From contig JAVEEH010000001.1 in NCBI GenBank assembly GCA_030840545.1, forward strand, positions 1 through 32,849: 32,849 nt of DNA. Reading direction: 5' to 3'. A program made the position numbers and the translations under genes. This document shows positions 8,738-16,290 of this stretch, piece after piece. The stretch is from Frankiaceae bacterium. Its GTDB lineage: Bacteria > Actinomycetota > Actinomycetes > JAFAQI01. Below the pieces are notes generated by a model, which was not told where the DNA came from, searched no databases, and saw only the letters and a program-made list of their open reading frames with translations. Positions within the stretch are counted from its first letter, which is position 1; each line of letters starts with the position of its first letter.

Positions 8738-9129
8738 CAAGCCGACTCGTTGAGCGCGGCCTCGAACAACCGGCGCACCATGTCGATCAGCTCGTCCGGG
8801 TCGAAAGGCTTGGTGAGGTAGGCGTCCACACCGATGCGTTCCCCCCGCTGGATGTCGGCCTCCTGCGCCCGCGCGGAGAGCAGGATCACCTTGACGTGGG
8901 CGGTCTCCGGGTCTGCTCGCAGCCGGGCGGCCGCCTCCCACCCATCGATGCGCGGCATCATCACGTCGAGGGTGACGACGTGCGGTCGGGCGTCCTTCAC
9001 CTTGTCGAGCGCGTCCTGGCCGTCGACGGCAGTGATCACGTCAAAGCCCTCGAGCTCGAGGTTGACCGTGATCAGCTGACGAATGACGTCGTCGTCATCG
9101 ACGACGAGAACGCGCCCCGGACCGGCCAC
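8737..9129 (-). CDS. Single-domain response regulator (CheY-like receiver)
   Basis: The 130 residues are one receiver domain with no output domain. The acidic pocket is Asp11-Asp14 (LVVDDDD), the phospho-acceptor is Asp55 (TLDVMMP), the switch serine is Ser85 (LLSAR) and the conserved lysine is Lys107 (LTKPF). It would accept phosphate from a histidine kinase and act by protein contact; no kinase gene is in the window. The start is GTG at 9129 with no good Shine-Dalgarno upstream. It is the first gene of the leftward block and shares a base with the lipoprotein gene. It could be a DivK/CheY-type signalling relay; its partner is unknown. Confidence 0.93.
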   Translation of the reverse strand: MAGPGRVLVVDDDDVIRQLITVNLELEGFDVITAVDGQDALDKVKDARPHVVTLDVMMPRIDGWEAAARLRADPETAHVKVILLSARAQEADIQRGERIGVDAYLTKPFDPDELIDMVRRLFEAALNESA

Positions 9130-9166
9130 GTCAGGAGGTTACCTGCGCGATCTCGCCGGACGATCA

Positions 9167-9179
9167 TCAGCGACGCTGA
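9167..9179. repeat. 13-base perfect palindrome between the response regulator and tRNA-Arg
   Basis: TCAGCG-A-CGCTGA is a perfect inverted repeat (6+1+6) in the 73-base divergent gap, 23 bases upstream of the tRNA and 37 bases upstream of the response regulator start. It could be an operator, but no regulator family is recognised from it. Confidence 0.4.
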
Positions 9180-9202
9180 CTGCTAACCTCGGGCTCACCC
9201 CG

Positions 9203-9274
9203 GCCCCCGTAGCTCAGGGGATAGAGCACCGCCCTCCGGAGGCGGTGGCGCAGGTTCGAATCCTGCCGGGGGCA
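9203..9274 (+). tRNA. tRNA-Arg (anticodon CCG)
   Basis: The 72-base sequence folds as a full cloverleaf: acceptor GCCCCCG/CGGGGGC, D arm GCTC-AGGGGATA-GAGC, anticodon arm CCGCC-CTCCGGA-GGCGG with anticodon CCG, a 4-base variable loop, T arm GCAGG-TTCGAAT-CCTGC, and discriminator A. It reads the CGG codon, which is common in GC-rich genomes. The 3' CCA is not encoded. Confidence 0.97.
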
Positions 9275-9280
9275 CCGACC

Positions 9281-9286
9281 AAGGAG
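9281..9286 (+). promoter_or_regulatory. Ribosome binding site deciding the LCP gene start
   Basis: AAGGAG lies seven bases before the GTG at 9294. The out-of-frame ATG at 9290 is only three bases away and leads to an unrelated frame, so this site supports the GTG start. Confidence 0.75.
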
Positions 9287-9293
9287 CGGATGA

Positions 9294-10400
9294 GTGTCGG
9301 AAGCGGCGCCGGGAAGACGGCCGCGATGGCAACACGTTCTCGTGCGCACGGTGCTCGCGGTACTGATCTTCGCGGTCATGGGCGTCGGCGCCGGCTATCT
9401 GGTCATCCAGCACTACTTCGGTCAGATCGGGCGGGTCGGCGACCTGCCCGCGCCGCCGACTCCGACGGGCTCCTCCTCGCTGCGTACGAGTGGCCAGAAC
9501 TTCCTGCTCGTCGGGTCCGACACCCGCGACAACGTCGGCGGCGGCTTCGGCAGTGCCGACTCGATCGGCGGCCAGCGGTCGGACACCGTGATCCTCGCCC
9601 ATCTGCCCGCAGGGTCGGCCAAGCCGACATTGGTCTCCTTCCCGCGCGACTCCTACGTGCAGATCCCGGCCTACACCGACCGCGCGGGTGCCACGCATCC
9701 GGCGCACATGGACAAGCTCAACACCGCCTTCGCCGACGACGGTTATGCGCTGCTGGTCCGCACGATCGAGCAGCTGACCGGCCTGACGGTCAACCACTAC
9801 GTCGAGGTCAACTTCGCCGGCTTCCAGCGGATGGTGGATGCCTTGAACGGCGTCACCCTCTGCGCGCGCACGACCCGCAACGACCCGGCCAACGGGGCCT
9901 CCGGTGGCAGCAACGACTTCATGACGGCAGGCGTCCACCACAACGTGTCCGGCGCCGTAGCTCTCGCCTTCGTCCGCGACCGGCACAGCTTTCCCGACCA
10001 GGACATCTCGCGCATCCTCGATCAGCAGTACTTCCTCGCGCAGATGATCCGCAAGGTCGAAAGCGCCGGCACGCTGCTCAACCCGTTCAAGCTCAACGCC
10101 TTCCTCAACGCGGTGACGCACTCGATGCGGGTCGACAACGGGCTGTCCCTCGGTGACATCCGGACCCTCGTCTCACGACTGCGTCACTCAGATCCGGCGC
10201 ATGTCCGGTTCGTCACCGTGCCGTTCACTACGAGCAACGGGTCGGCGACGATCAGCGGGGCGACGGCGAGCGTCGTCCTCCTCGATGCGGCCAAGGACAA
10301 GCAGTTGTTCGACCGGCTGAGAACCGACACGGCCGGCACGTCGGGACATCACGCGCACAGTCCCGGCGTCAGCGGGAAGGGGCTGACCTGTGGCGCCTGA
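9294..10400 (+). CDS. LytR-CpsA-Psr (LCP) family cell-wall glycopolymer ligase
   Basis: LCP enzymes move lipid-linked wall polymers (teichoic acid, arabinogalactan, capsule) onto peptidoglycan outside the membrane. The 368-residue protein has a short cytoplasmic N-terminus, one membrane segment (about residues 17-40) and an extracellular LCP domain. Typical motifs are NFLLVGSDTR, SDTVILAHL, LVSFPRDSYVQIP with the Arg-Asp pair that contacts the polyprenyl phosphate head, and the second Arg-rich motif AFVRDRHSFPDQDISRILDQQ in shortened view (FVRDRH, DISRILDQQ). The C-terminal tail is Gly/Ser/His-rich. It follows tRNA-Arg by 19 bases and overlaps the next gene, a cytidylyltransferase, by 11 bases, suggesting a shared role in a wall polymer. 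The exact polymer cannot be told from sequence. Confidence 0.93.
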   Translation: MSEAAPGRRPRWQHVLVRTVLAVLIFAVMGVGAGYLVIQHYFGQIGRVGDLPAPPTPTGSSSLRTSGQNFLLVGSDTRDNVGGGFGSADSIGGQRSDTVILAHLPAGSAKPTLVSFPRDSYVQIPAYTDRAGATHPAHMDKLNTAFADDGYALLVRTIEQLTGLTVNHYVEVNFAGFQRMVDALNGVTLCARTTRNDPANGASGGSNDFMTAGVHHNVSGAVALAFVRDRHSFPDQDISRILDQQYFLAQMIRKVESAGTLLNPFKLNAFLNAVTHSMRVDNGLSLGDIRTLVSRLRHSDPAHVRFVTVPFTTSNGSATISGATASVVLLDAAKDKQLFDRLRTDTAGTSGHHAHSPGVSGKGLTCGA

Positions 10401-11574
10401 CCCGGACGCTGCCCGGCGCACGATCGGTGTCGTTCTGGCTGGCGGGCTCGGCACCCGCATCGGCGCCGATGTTCCCAAGCAGCTGCTCGAGATCGCCGGT
10501 CAACCGCTCCTCACGCACACTCTCACCGCTTTCGAGCACTCCGCGGACATCGACTCGATGCTCCTCGTCATGACGCCGGAGTTCCGCGGCCAGGCGGAGG
10601 CACTGGTCGTGGCCGGTGGGTTCACAAAGGTCAGCGCCGTCGTCGAGGGCGGTCCGACCCGTGACGACAGCACGCGGCGGGCACTCGACGCGCTGGGCAC
10701 CGACGACTGCAACGTGCTCATTCAGGATGCGGCGCGCCCGTTTGTCACCTCGGCGATGATTCACGACTGCGTCATGGCGCTGGCTCAGGCCGAGGGTGTC
10801 GTCGTCGCGATCCCGACGTCTGACACCGTTCTCGAGGTCGACGACGGCACGGTGACGGGCGTGCCGGACCGCCGCCGGCTGCGGCGCGCCCAGACCCCGC
10901 AGGGCTTCCGGTTGTCGACGTTGCGGCGCGCCTACGCCCTCGCAGGTGACGACGCCACCGCGTCCGCGACAGACAACTGCGGCGTCGTACGCCGATTTCT
11001 CCCCGAGGTCGTCATCCGGGTGGTCGAGGGGTCCGAGGAGAACATCAAGGTGACCACTGGGACTGACCTGGCAGTTGCCGACCTGTTGGCGCGGCGGCGG
11101 GTCGCGGCGGCCGGCGACCACGATCCGGAGCTCGGTGCCGTCGAGGGTCTCTACCGGGCCCTCATCGCCGGCTGGAACGCTCGCGACGCTGCGGCGATGA
11201 GTGCTCCGTTCGCCGAGGACGGCGTGATCATCGGCTACGACGGCAGCCTGACCTCGGGCCGTGCGGCCCTCGCCGCCGACATGGCACAGATCTTCGCCGA
11301 CCACCAGACCGCGCGTTATGTGGTGAAGGTGCGAGAGACCATGCCGCTCGGACCGGATGCGCGCATCCTGCGCGCCATCGCCGGGCTCGTGCCGCCCGGT
11401 CAGGCCCAGGTCAAGCCCGACGTCAACGCCCATCAGACACTCGTCGCCGCACGACGCGACGGCCATTGGCGGGTCGTGCTCTTCCAGAACACGCCCGCGC
11501 AGTTCCATGGGCGGCCGGAGCTGGTCGAGGAGTTGACCCGGGAGCTGCAGGCGGTCGCCGACCAGGACTCCTAG
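10390..11574 (+). CDS. TarI/IspD-class cytidylyltransferase fused to an NTF2/SnoaL-like domain
   Basis: The first 236 residues are a CTP-dependent nucleotidyltransferase: VVLAGGLGTRIGADVPKQ with Arg23 and Lys30, EGGPTRDDSTRRAL, VLIQDAARPF, the product-side segment LRRAQTPQGFRLS, and EENIKVTTGTDL with Lys220. Such enzymes make CDP-polyols (TarI, ribitol 5-phosphate) or CDP-methylerythritol (IspD). Details such as DDCNVLIQDAARP, AIPTSDTVLEV and the ending VVEGSEENIKVTT recall the cytidylyltransferase half of TarI-type cytidylyltransferase/dehydrogenase fusions more than IspD. Residues about 247-380 instead form a SnoaL/DUF4440-like domain (LYRALIAGWNARDAAAM, FAEDGVIIGYDG, RRDGHWRVVLFQNT). Neither ispF nor carD, the usual actinobacterial neighbours of ispD, is nearby. 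The start is GTG, overlapping the LCP gene by 11 bases. Substrate assignment is inference; IspD remains possible. Confidence 0.88.
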   Translation: MAPDPDAARRTIGVVLAGGLGTRIGADVPKQLLEIAGQPLLTHTLTAFEHSADIDSMLLVMTPEFRGQAEALVVAGGFTKVSAVVEGGPTRDDSTRRALDALGTDDCNVLIQDAARPFVTSAMIHDCVMALAQAEGVVVAIPTSDTVLEVDDGTVTGVPDRRRLRRAQTPQGFRLSTLRRAYALAGDDATASATDNCGVVRRFLPEVVIRVVEGSEENIKVTTGTDLAVADLLARRRVAAAGDHDPELGAVEGLYRALIAGWNARDAAAMSAPFAEDGVIIGYDGSLTSGRAALAADMAQIFADHQTARYVVKVRETMPLGPDARILRAIAGLVPPGQAQVKPDVNAHQTLVAARRDGHWRVVLFQNTPAQFHGRPELVEELTRELQAVADQDS

Positions 11575-11621
11575 CCCAGGACGGGCTCGATCCGTTCCGG
11601 GCCCGAGAGCGAACAACCCGT

Positions 11622-12881
11622 GTGAGACGAGAGCGAGTCGCCGTCATCGGTGCCGGCGTGGCCGGGCTGACCGCCGCCTACGTGTTGCAACGCCGCTACG
11701 ACGTCACCCTGTTCGAGGCCGACGACCGCCTCGGTGGTCACGCCCACACACATGACGTGGTGTCCGCAGACGCAGGGCTGCTCCCGGTCGACAGCGGCTT
11801 CATCGTCCACAACGAGAGCACCTATCCGCACCTGCTCCGCCTGTTCGGCGAGCTCGGCGTCGCGACGCAGCCGACCGAGATGAGCATGTCGATCCGATGC
11901 GACGGTTGCGGTCTGGAGTACGCGGGCGCCCGCGGCTTCACGGGACTGTTCGCCCAGCCCCGTTCAGTCGCCCGGCCGGCGTTCCTGCGGATGCTTGTCG
12001 AGGTGAAGAAGTTCCACCGCCAGGCCCGCCAGGTGATGGCCGCCGGCGGCGACGAGCTGACGCTGCGCGACTTCCTCACCGTCGGTGGCTACTCGTCATA
12101 CTTCGTCAGTCACTTCATGGTTCCGGTCGTTGCCGCCGTCTGGTCGGCGGCGCCGGGTGTCGCCCTGAACTATCCGGCGCGGTATCTGTTCACGTTCCTG
12201 GCCAACCACGGCATGTTGAGCGTCAGTGGGTCGCATCAGTGGCGGACGGTCACCGGGGGTTCGCGGGTCTACGTCGAGCGAGCCGTCAAGCACCTGTCGG
12301 CGGTGCAGACCGGCACCCCGGTTCGGGCGGTGTACCGCCATGACGGCGCCGTCGAGGTCCGCGACGAGTCCGACGAGGTGTGGCAGGGCGAGCGGGTCGT
12401 GATCGCCACTCACGCCGACACGGCCCTCGGGCTGCTGGCGGACGCAACGGCGAGGGAAGCGCAGACGCTCGGTGCGTTCGGCTACTCGCGCAACGAGACG
12501 TTGCTGCACACCGACGAGAGCCTGCTGCCCCGTGCCGCCGGTGCACGTGCGTCCTGGAACTATCTGCTCCCGTCGTGTCACAGCGACTCGGGCAAGGTGC
12601 TGGTGTCCTACGACATGAACCGGTTGCAGCGACTGCACACAGCCACGCCCTACGTCGTGACCCTGAATGCCAGCGACCGCATCCGACCCGACAGCGTCGT
12701 GGCGCGGATGTCCTACACGCACCCGATCTACACGCCGGAGTCGATCGCGGCGCAACAGTCTCTGCCGACACTCAACGACGGCACCATCGCGTTTGCCGGT
12801 GCCTACCACGGGTGGGGTTTCCACGAGGACGGCTGCCGGTCTGGTGTCGAGGCGGCGGCGGCGCTGGGAGTGACCTGGTGA
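11622..12881 (+). CDS. FAD-dependent oxidoreductase (amine oxidase/desaturase fold), Rv0449c-like
   Basis: The 419-residue flavoprotein opens with the dinucleotide-binding motif VAVIGAGVAGLTAAY (Gly10, Gly12, Gly15) and FEADDRLGGHAHT, and ends with a second FAD contact near IAFAGAYHGWGFHEDG. This places it in the NAD(P)/FAD amine-oxidase superfamily. It is the first of four genes in the order of M. tuberculosis Rv0449c-Rv0448c-Rv0447c(ufaA1)-Rv0446c. There the module is tied to modified fatty acids, so this protein probably acts on a methylene- or methyl-branched acyl chain, a role inferred from context. The start is GTG at 11622, directly before the first beta strand; the frame is open back to 11466, but that part overlaps the previous gene. 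The 47-base gap upstream could hold a promoter. Confidence 0.9.
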   Translation: MRRERVAVIGAGVAGLTAAYVLQRRYDVTLFEADDRLGGHAHTHDVVSADAGLLPVDSGFIVHNESTYPHLLRLFGELGVATQPTEMSMSIRCDGCGLEYAGARGFTGLFAQPRSVARPAFLRMLVEVKKFHRQARQVMAAGGDELTLRDFLTVGGYSSYFVSHFMVPVVAAVWSAAPGVALNYPARYLFTFLANHGMLSVSGSHQWRTVTGGSRVYVERAVKHLSAVQTGTPVRAVYRHDGAVEVRDESDEVWQGERVVIATHADTALGLLADATAREAQTLGAFGYSRNETLLHTDESLLPRAAGARASWNYLLPSCHSDSGKVLVSYDMNRLQRLHTATPYVVTLNASDRIRPDSVVARMSYTHPIYTPESIAAQQSLPTLNDGTIAFAGAYHGWGFHEDGCRSGVEAAAALGVTW

Positions 12882-13549
12882 CCGTCGCCGCGCCCGCGCT
12901 CTACGACGGCGTCGTCACCCACAGCCGCCGGACGCCGCTCGCCAACACCTTCCGCTACCGGACGTTCTACTGGCTCGTCGACGTCGACGACCTGCCCCGA
13001 CTGCCGTGGCCGATGCGGGCGTTCGCTCGTTTCGACACCGCCGACCACGTCGACATCCGGGCCGAGCTGGCCGGCCAAGGCATCACCGCCGACCGGATCC
13101 TCATGCTGGCCAACGCACGGACGTTCGGCTACGTGTTCAACCCGATCAGCATCTATTGGTGCTACGACGCCGTTGGCGTCCTGCTCGCGACGGTGGCGGA
13201 GGTGCACAACACCTACGGCGGGCGGCATGCCTACGTGCTGCACCCCGACGAGCACGGGCGGGCCGAGGTGGACAAGGCCATGTACGTCTCGCCGTTCTAC
13301 CCGGTCGACGGTCGGTACGCGATCCGCATCTCCGACCCGAATGCGGCCGTATCGGTCGCCGTGACGCTCCGGCGGGGCGCGGACCAGCCCTTCGTGGCGA
13401 CCTTGCAGGCAACCCGGCGTCCCGTCACTCTTGCCAACCTGGCCCTGGCGTGGTTTCGCTATCCCTGGGCACCGTTGCGAGTGACGGCGCTGATCCGCTG
13501 GCAGGGCGTCCGCCTGTGGCGGCGAGGACTCGAGGTGCAACCGCGATGA
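12878..13549 (+). CDS. DUF1365 family protein
   Basis: The 223-residue protein matches the DUF1365 pattern: LYDGVVTHSRRTPLANTF at the start, FYWLVDVDDLPRLP, then FGYVFNPISIYWCY and EVHNTYGGRHAYVL in the middle, and a C-terminal ALIRWQGVRLW. The family has no proven activity that I can cite. It nearly always sits between an FAD oxidoreductase and a cyclopropane-fatty-acid-synthase-like methyltransferase, as here, so a part in lipid modification is inferred. The GTG start at 12878 overlaps the preceding stop (GTGA), and its stop overlaps the next start (ATGA), indicating tight translational coupling. No signal peptide or clear membrane segment is seen. Confidence 0.9.
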   Translation: MTVAAPALYDGVVTHSRRTPLANTFRYRTFYWLVDVDDLPRLPWPMRAFARFDTADHVDIRAELAGQGITADRILMLANARTFGYVFNPISIYWCYDAVGVLLATVAEVHNTYGGRHAYVLHPDEHGRAEVDKAMYVSPFYPVDGRYAIRISDPNAAVSVAVTLRRGADQPFVATLQATRRPVTLANLALAWFRYPWAPLRVTALIRWQGVRLWRRGLEVQPR

Positions 13550-14808
13550 CGATTCTCCACAGCAGCCGGAACCACGTCCGTGACCTGCCCGTGAACCTCA
13601 AACGCTGGCCCGCCATGCGCCCGCCGCAGACCGCGCCCGCTCGGGCGGCCGTCGCCCGGCTGCTGTTGCGGCGGATCGCCCGGCAGACCGGCATCCGCGT
13701 CGAGCTGCCGGACGGCTCGTGGTTCGGCGAGGCCGGCGGCCCGGTGCTGCGGGTCATCGACGAAGCCGGCTTCTTCACCCGGCTCGGCCGGGACGGCAAG
13801 GTCGGCTTCGGTGAGTCGTTCATGGCGGGCGAGTGGGACAGCCCCGATCTCGTCGCGGTGCTCGAGCCGTTGGCGCGATGTGTCGGCACGATCGTCCCGC
13901 GCCAGCTGCAGTGGCTGCGCCGGTTCTACGACGCGCGCCATCCCGTCGACGAAGACAACGACAAGCACGGCGCCCGGCGCAACATCGCCCGGCACTACGA
14001 CCTGTCCAACGACCTGTTCGCGCAGTTCCTGGACGAGACGATGACCTACTCGTCGGCGCTGTTTCCGGCGGACGCCGCGTGCGCTGAGGAACTGTCCGTC
14101 GGCCAGGCCCGCAAGATCGAGCGCCTGCTCGACGCCGTCCGCATCCGTCCCGGCGTACGCCTCCTCGAGATCGGCACCGGCTGGGGCGAGCTTGCCCTGC
14201 GCGCGGCTCGGCGGGGCGCCCGGGTGACGACGGTGACCCTGTCGACCGAGCAAGCCGCGCTCGCTCGCACCCGCGTCGCGGCCGCTGGCCTGCAGTCCTC
14301 CGTCGATGTGCGGGTGCAGGACTACCGGGATGTCGAAGGCACCTACGACGCGGTGGCGAGCGTCGAGATGGTCGAAGCGGTCGGCGAGAAGTGGTGGCCG
14401 GCCTACTTCCGGACCATCGACGAGCGCCTCGCGCCCGGCGGTCGCGTCGGCCTGCAGGCGATCCTCATGCCCCACGATCGGCTGCTCGCGAGCAAGTCGT
14501 CGTGGACATGGATCCACAAGTACGTCTTCCCAGGTGGGCTCATCCCGTCGGAGCGGGCCATCGACGAGACGCTGGCGGCACACACGTCGCTGCGCGCGAT
14601 CGATCGGCTGCACTTCGGCCGGTCCTACGCGGAGACGCTGCGGTTGTGGCGCGACCGGTTCACGGCCCACGCGCGGCAGGTCGGGGCGCTCGGCTTCGAC
14701 CAGACGTTCCGGCGGATGTGGACGTTCTACCTCGCCTACTGCGAGGCCGGCTTCCGCGCCGGCTATCTCGACGTCGCCCAGCTCACACTGGCAAGAGAAG
14801 GCGCCTGA
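13546..14808 (+). CDS. Cyclopropane-fatty-acyl-phospholipid synthase family methyltransferase (UfaA1-like)
   Basis: It transfers a methyl(ene) group from S-adenosylmethionine to the double bond of an acyl chain in phospholipid. The 420-residue protein has an N-terminal lipid-binding part (about 1-130, including GFGESFMAGEWDSPDL) and a SAM methyltransferase domain. Signatures are HYDLSNDLFAQFLD (Tyr151) and MTYSSALF, the SAM loop LLEIGTGWGELAL (about 206-218), SVEMVEAVGEKWWPAYF, and KYVFPGGLIPS. Length and motifs fit the CFA synthase family. In M. tuberculosis the homologous position is held by UfaA1, linked to 10-methylstearic acid, so the product here may be a methyl-branched, methylene or cyclopropane acid; sequence alone cannot decide. 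The ATG overlaps the DUF1365 stop. Confidence 0.93.
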   Translation: MTILHSSRNHVRDLPVNLKRWPAMRPPQTAPARAAVARLLLRRIARQTGIRVELPDGSWFGEAGGPVLRVIDEAGFFTRLGRDGKVGFGESFMAGEWDSPDLVAVLEPLARCVGTIVPRQLQWLRRFYDARHPVDEDNDKHGARRNIARHYDLSNDLFAQFLDETMTYSSALFPADAACAEELSVGQARKIERLLDAVRIRPGVRLLEIGTGWGELALRAARRGARVTTVTLSTEQAALARTRVAAAGLQSSVDVRVQDYRDVEGTYDAVASVEMVEAVGEKWWPAYFRTIDERLAPGGRVGLQAILMPHDRLLASKSSWTWIHKYVFPGGLIPSERAIDETLAAHTSLRAIDRLHFGRSYAETLRLWRDRFTAHARQVGALGFDQTFRRMWTFYLAYCEAGFRAGYLDVAQLTLAREGA

Positions 14809-14815
14809 CCGGGCC

Positions 14816-15637
14816 GTGAGCGACTTCGGGACGCATGCGTTCCTGACCGGCCTGGTGCTGACCTTCGGTGTCTCCGCACTGGTTTTCGTGCTCACCTGGT
14901 TGATCGCGTTGCGGGTCGGCAGGTTCAACATCGTGGATGTGACCTGGGGGCTCGCGTTCGCCGCGATCGCGGCCACCTCGTTCCTGTGGTCGAGCGGACA
15001 TGGCGAGAACAACACCCGCCGGCTGCTGGTGCTCGTCCTCACCTGCCTGTGGGGCGTGCGGTTGGCGGTCTACATCGGCGTGCGCAGCCGTGGGCACGGC
15101 GAGGACCCGCGTTACGAGAAGATGCTGTCGCGGGCCCAGGGATCTCGGGCGGTCTATGCCCTCGTCATCGTGTTCGCGCTGCAAGCCGTGATCGCGTGGT
15201 TCGTCTCGATGCCGGTGCAGGCGGCGATGTACGAGCGGTCGCCGGTCGACGCGCTGGCCTGGGCCGGCACCGCGGTCTGGGCGGTTGGCGTGTTCTTCGA
15301 AGCCGTCGGCGACGCGCAGCTCGCGGCGTTCAAGCGCGACCCTGCCAACAAGGGCCAGGTCATGGACCGTGGGCTGTGGCGATACACCCGCCATCCCAAC
15401 TACTTCGGTGATGCCTGCCTGTGGTTCGGGCTCTGGCTCATCGCTGCCCAGCAATGGCAAGGCGCGCTCACCGTGCTGTCGCCGGCAGTCATGGGCTACT
15501 TCCTGTCGTTCAAGAGCGGCAAGCCGATGCTCGAGAAGGCGATGGCGGCGTCCAAGCCCGGCTATGCGGACTACATGCGGCGCACGTCGGGGTTCTTCCC
15601 GATGCCGCCGCGCAGGCCGCTCGCCACCGACGCCTAG
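14816..15637 (+). CDS. DUF1295 membrane protein (steroid 5-alpha-reductase-like)
   Basis: The 273-residue integral membrane protein has about six hydrophobic segments (roughly 9-30, 38-58, 68-88, 112-132, 145-163, 198-232). The conserved cofactor-binding signature LWRYTRHPNYFGD (187-199) is shared with steroid 5-alpha reductases and isoprenylcysteine methyltransferases, and is followed by YADYMRRTSGFFPMPP. Such proteins often reduce a double bond with NADPH; the substrate here is unknown. It closes the FAD-DUF1365-CFA-DUF1295 cluster, as Rv0446c does in M. tuberculosis, so a reduction step in the same lipid pathway is inferred. The GTG start is seven bases after the CFA stop. Its TAG stop overlaps the TAG stop of the opposing hydrolase gene. 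Confidence 0.9.
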   Translation: MSDFGTHAFLTGLVLTFGVSALVFVLTWLIALRVGRFNIVDVTWGLAFAAIAATSFLWSSGHGENNTRRLLVLVLTCLWGVRLAVYIGVRSRGHGEDPRYEKMLSRAQGSRAVYALVIVFALQAVIAWFVSMPVQAAMYERSPVDALAWAGTAVWAVGVFFEAVGDAQLAAFKRDPANKGQVMDRGLWRYTRHPNYFGDACLWFGLWLIAAQQWQGALTVLSPAVMGYFLSFKSGKPMLEKAMAASKPGYADYMRRTSGFFPMPPRRPLATDA

Positions 15638-16290
15638 CGGGCCGGACCGAAGCCCAGCGCGTCGAGCGCGAAGCGGGTCGTGATCCGGTGCCAGGTGCGC
15701 CAGCGCACCAGCATCGCGTGCATGTCCCCACGGACACAGACATAGTCCACCCGCCGGGCGACGGCTCGCGCCCGCTCGGCATAGAGCCTCGACGCCCGCG
15801 GACTCGTGACGACATCGAGATCGCCGTGGGCGACGAGCAGGTCACGGCCGGCGAGCTGGTCAACCGGCTCGATGTCGGTCAGCCACGGCGCGAGTGCGAC
15901 GACACCGCGCACCGCGGCGTCGCCTGCCACGCGCAAGGCTGTGCGCCCGCCCATCGAGTGGCCGACGAGCACGACCGGCACGTCGCCGTGTCGCCGTCGT
16001 ACCTCGTCGAGGGCCCACATCGCATCGACCACCGGCGACATCTCGGCGCCGTTCCAGCCGCGGTAGCGATAGCGCACCAGCCACACCGCAAGGCCGTTCT
16101 TGCGACCGCCCCGGTGCAACGACCGCGCGAAGGGACGCATCCGCAGCGCAGCGAGCTGACGCGAGTCGGTCGGCGCGAAGCTGTCGGCCTTGCCCCCGGG
16201 CAGCACAAGGACCACTCCGCAGGTCTCGCCCTTCGCCTCGTGCACGGTGACCGTCGGCTGTGGCTCGACCCGCTGGAGCTGTGCCGTCAT
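15634..16290 (-). CDS. Alpha/beta hydrolase
   Basis: The 218-residue protein has a complete predicted triad: nucleophile Ser112 in LVGHSMGGRTAL, Asp159 in VAHGDLDVVTSP and His191 in RGDMHAML. The oxyanion region LVLPGGKADS lies near residues 28-37. There is no signal peptide, so it should act in the cytoplasm, probably on an ester or thioester; the substrate is unknown. The ATG at 16290 overlaps the acyltransferase stop (ATGA), so the two form a minus-strand pair, which suggests joint action on lipids. The frame runs on to 16383 inside the acyltransferase gene, but the overlap favours 16290. Confidence 0.92.
   Translation of the reverse strand: MTAQLQRVEPQPTVTVHEAKGETCGVVLVLPGGKADSFAPTDSRQLAALRMRPFARSLHRGGRKNGLAVWLVRYRYRGWNGAEMSPVVDAMWALDEVRRRHGDVPVVLVGHSMGGRTALRVAGDAAVRGVVALAPWLTDIEPVDQLAGRDLLVAHGDLDVVTSPRASRLYAERARAVARRVDYVCVRGDMHAMLVRWRTWHRITTRFALDALGFGPAR

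Noticed and set aside
9133..9138. A perfect AGGAGG on the plus strand
   Set aside because: No start codon follows at a suitable distance; it precedes only the tRNA promoter region and is antisense to the response regulator leader.
9203..9274. tRNA-Arg as an attachment site of an integrated element
   Set aside because: I saw no second copy of the tRNA 3' end, no integrase and no mobile genes nearby; the flanks are core genes.
9290..9300. ATG at 9290 as start of the LCP gene
   Set aside because: It is out of frame with the LCP protein and only three bases from the AAGGAG.
10390..11100. Calling the cytidylyltransferase ispD of the MEP pathway
   Set aside because: Motif details and the LCP neighbour point to the TarI-like class, and ispF/carD are absent; the symbol is therefore left empty although IspD cannot be excluded.
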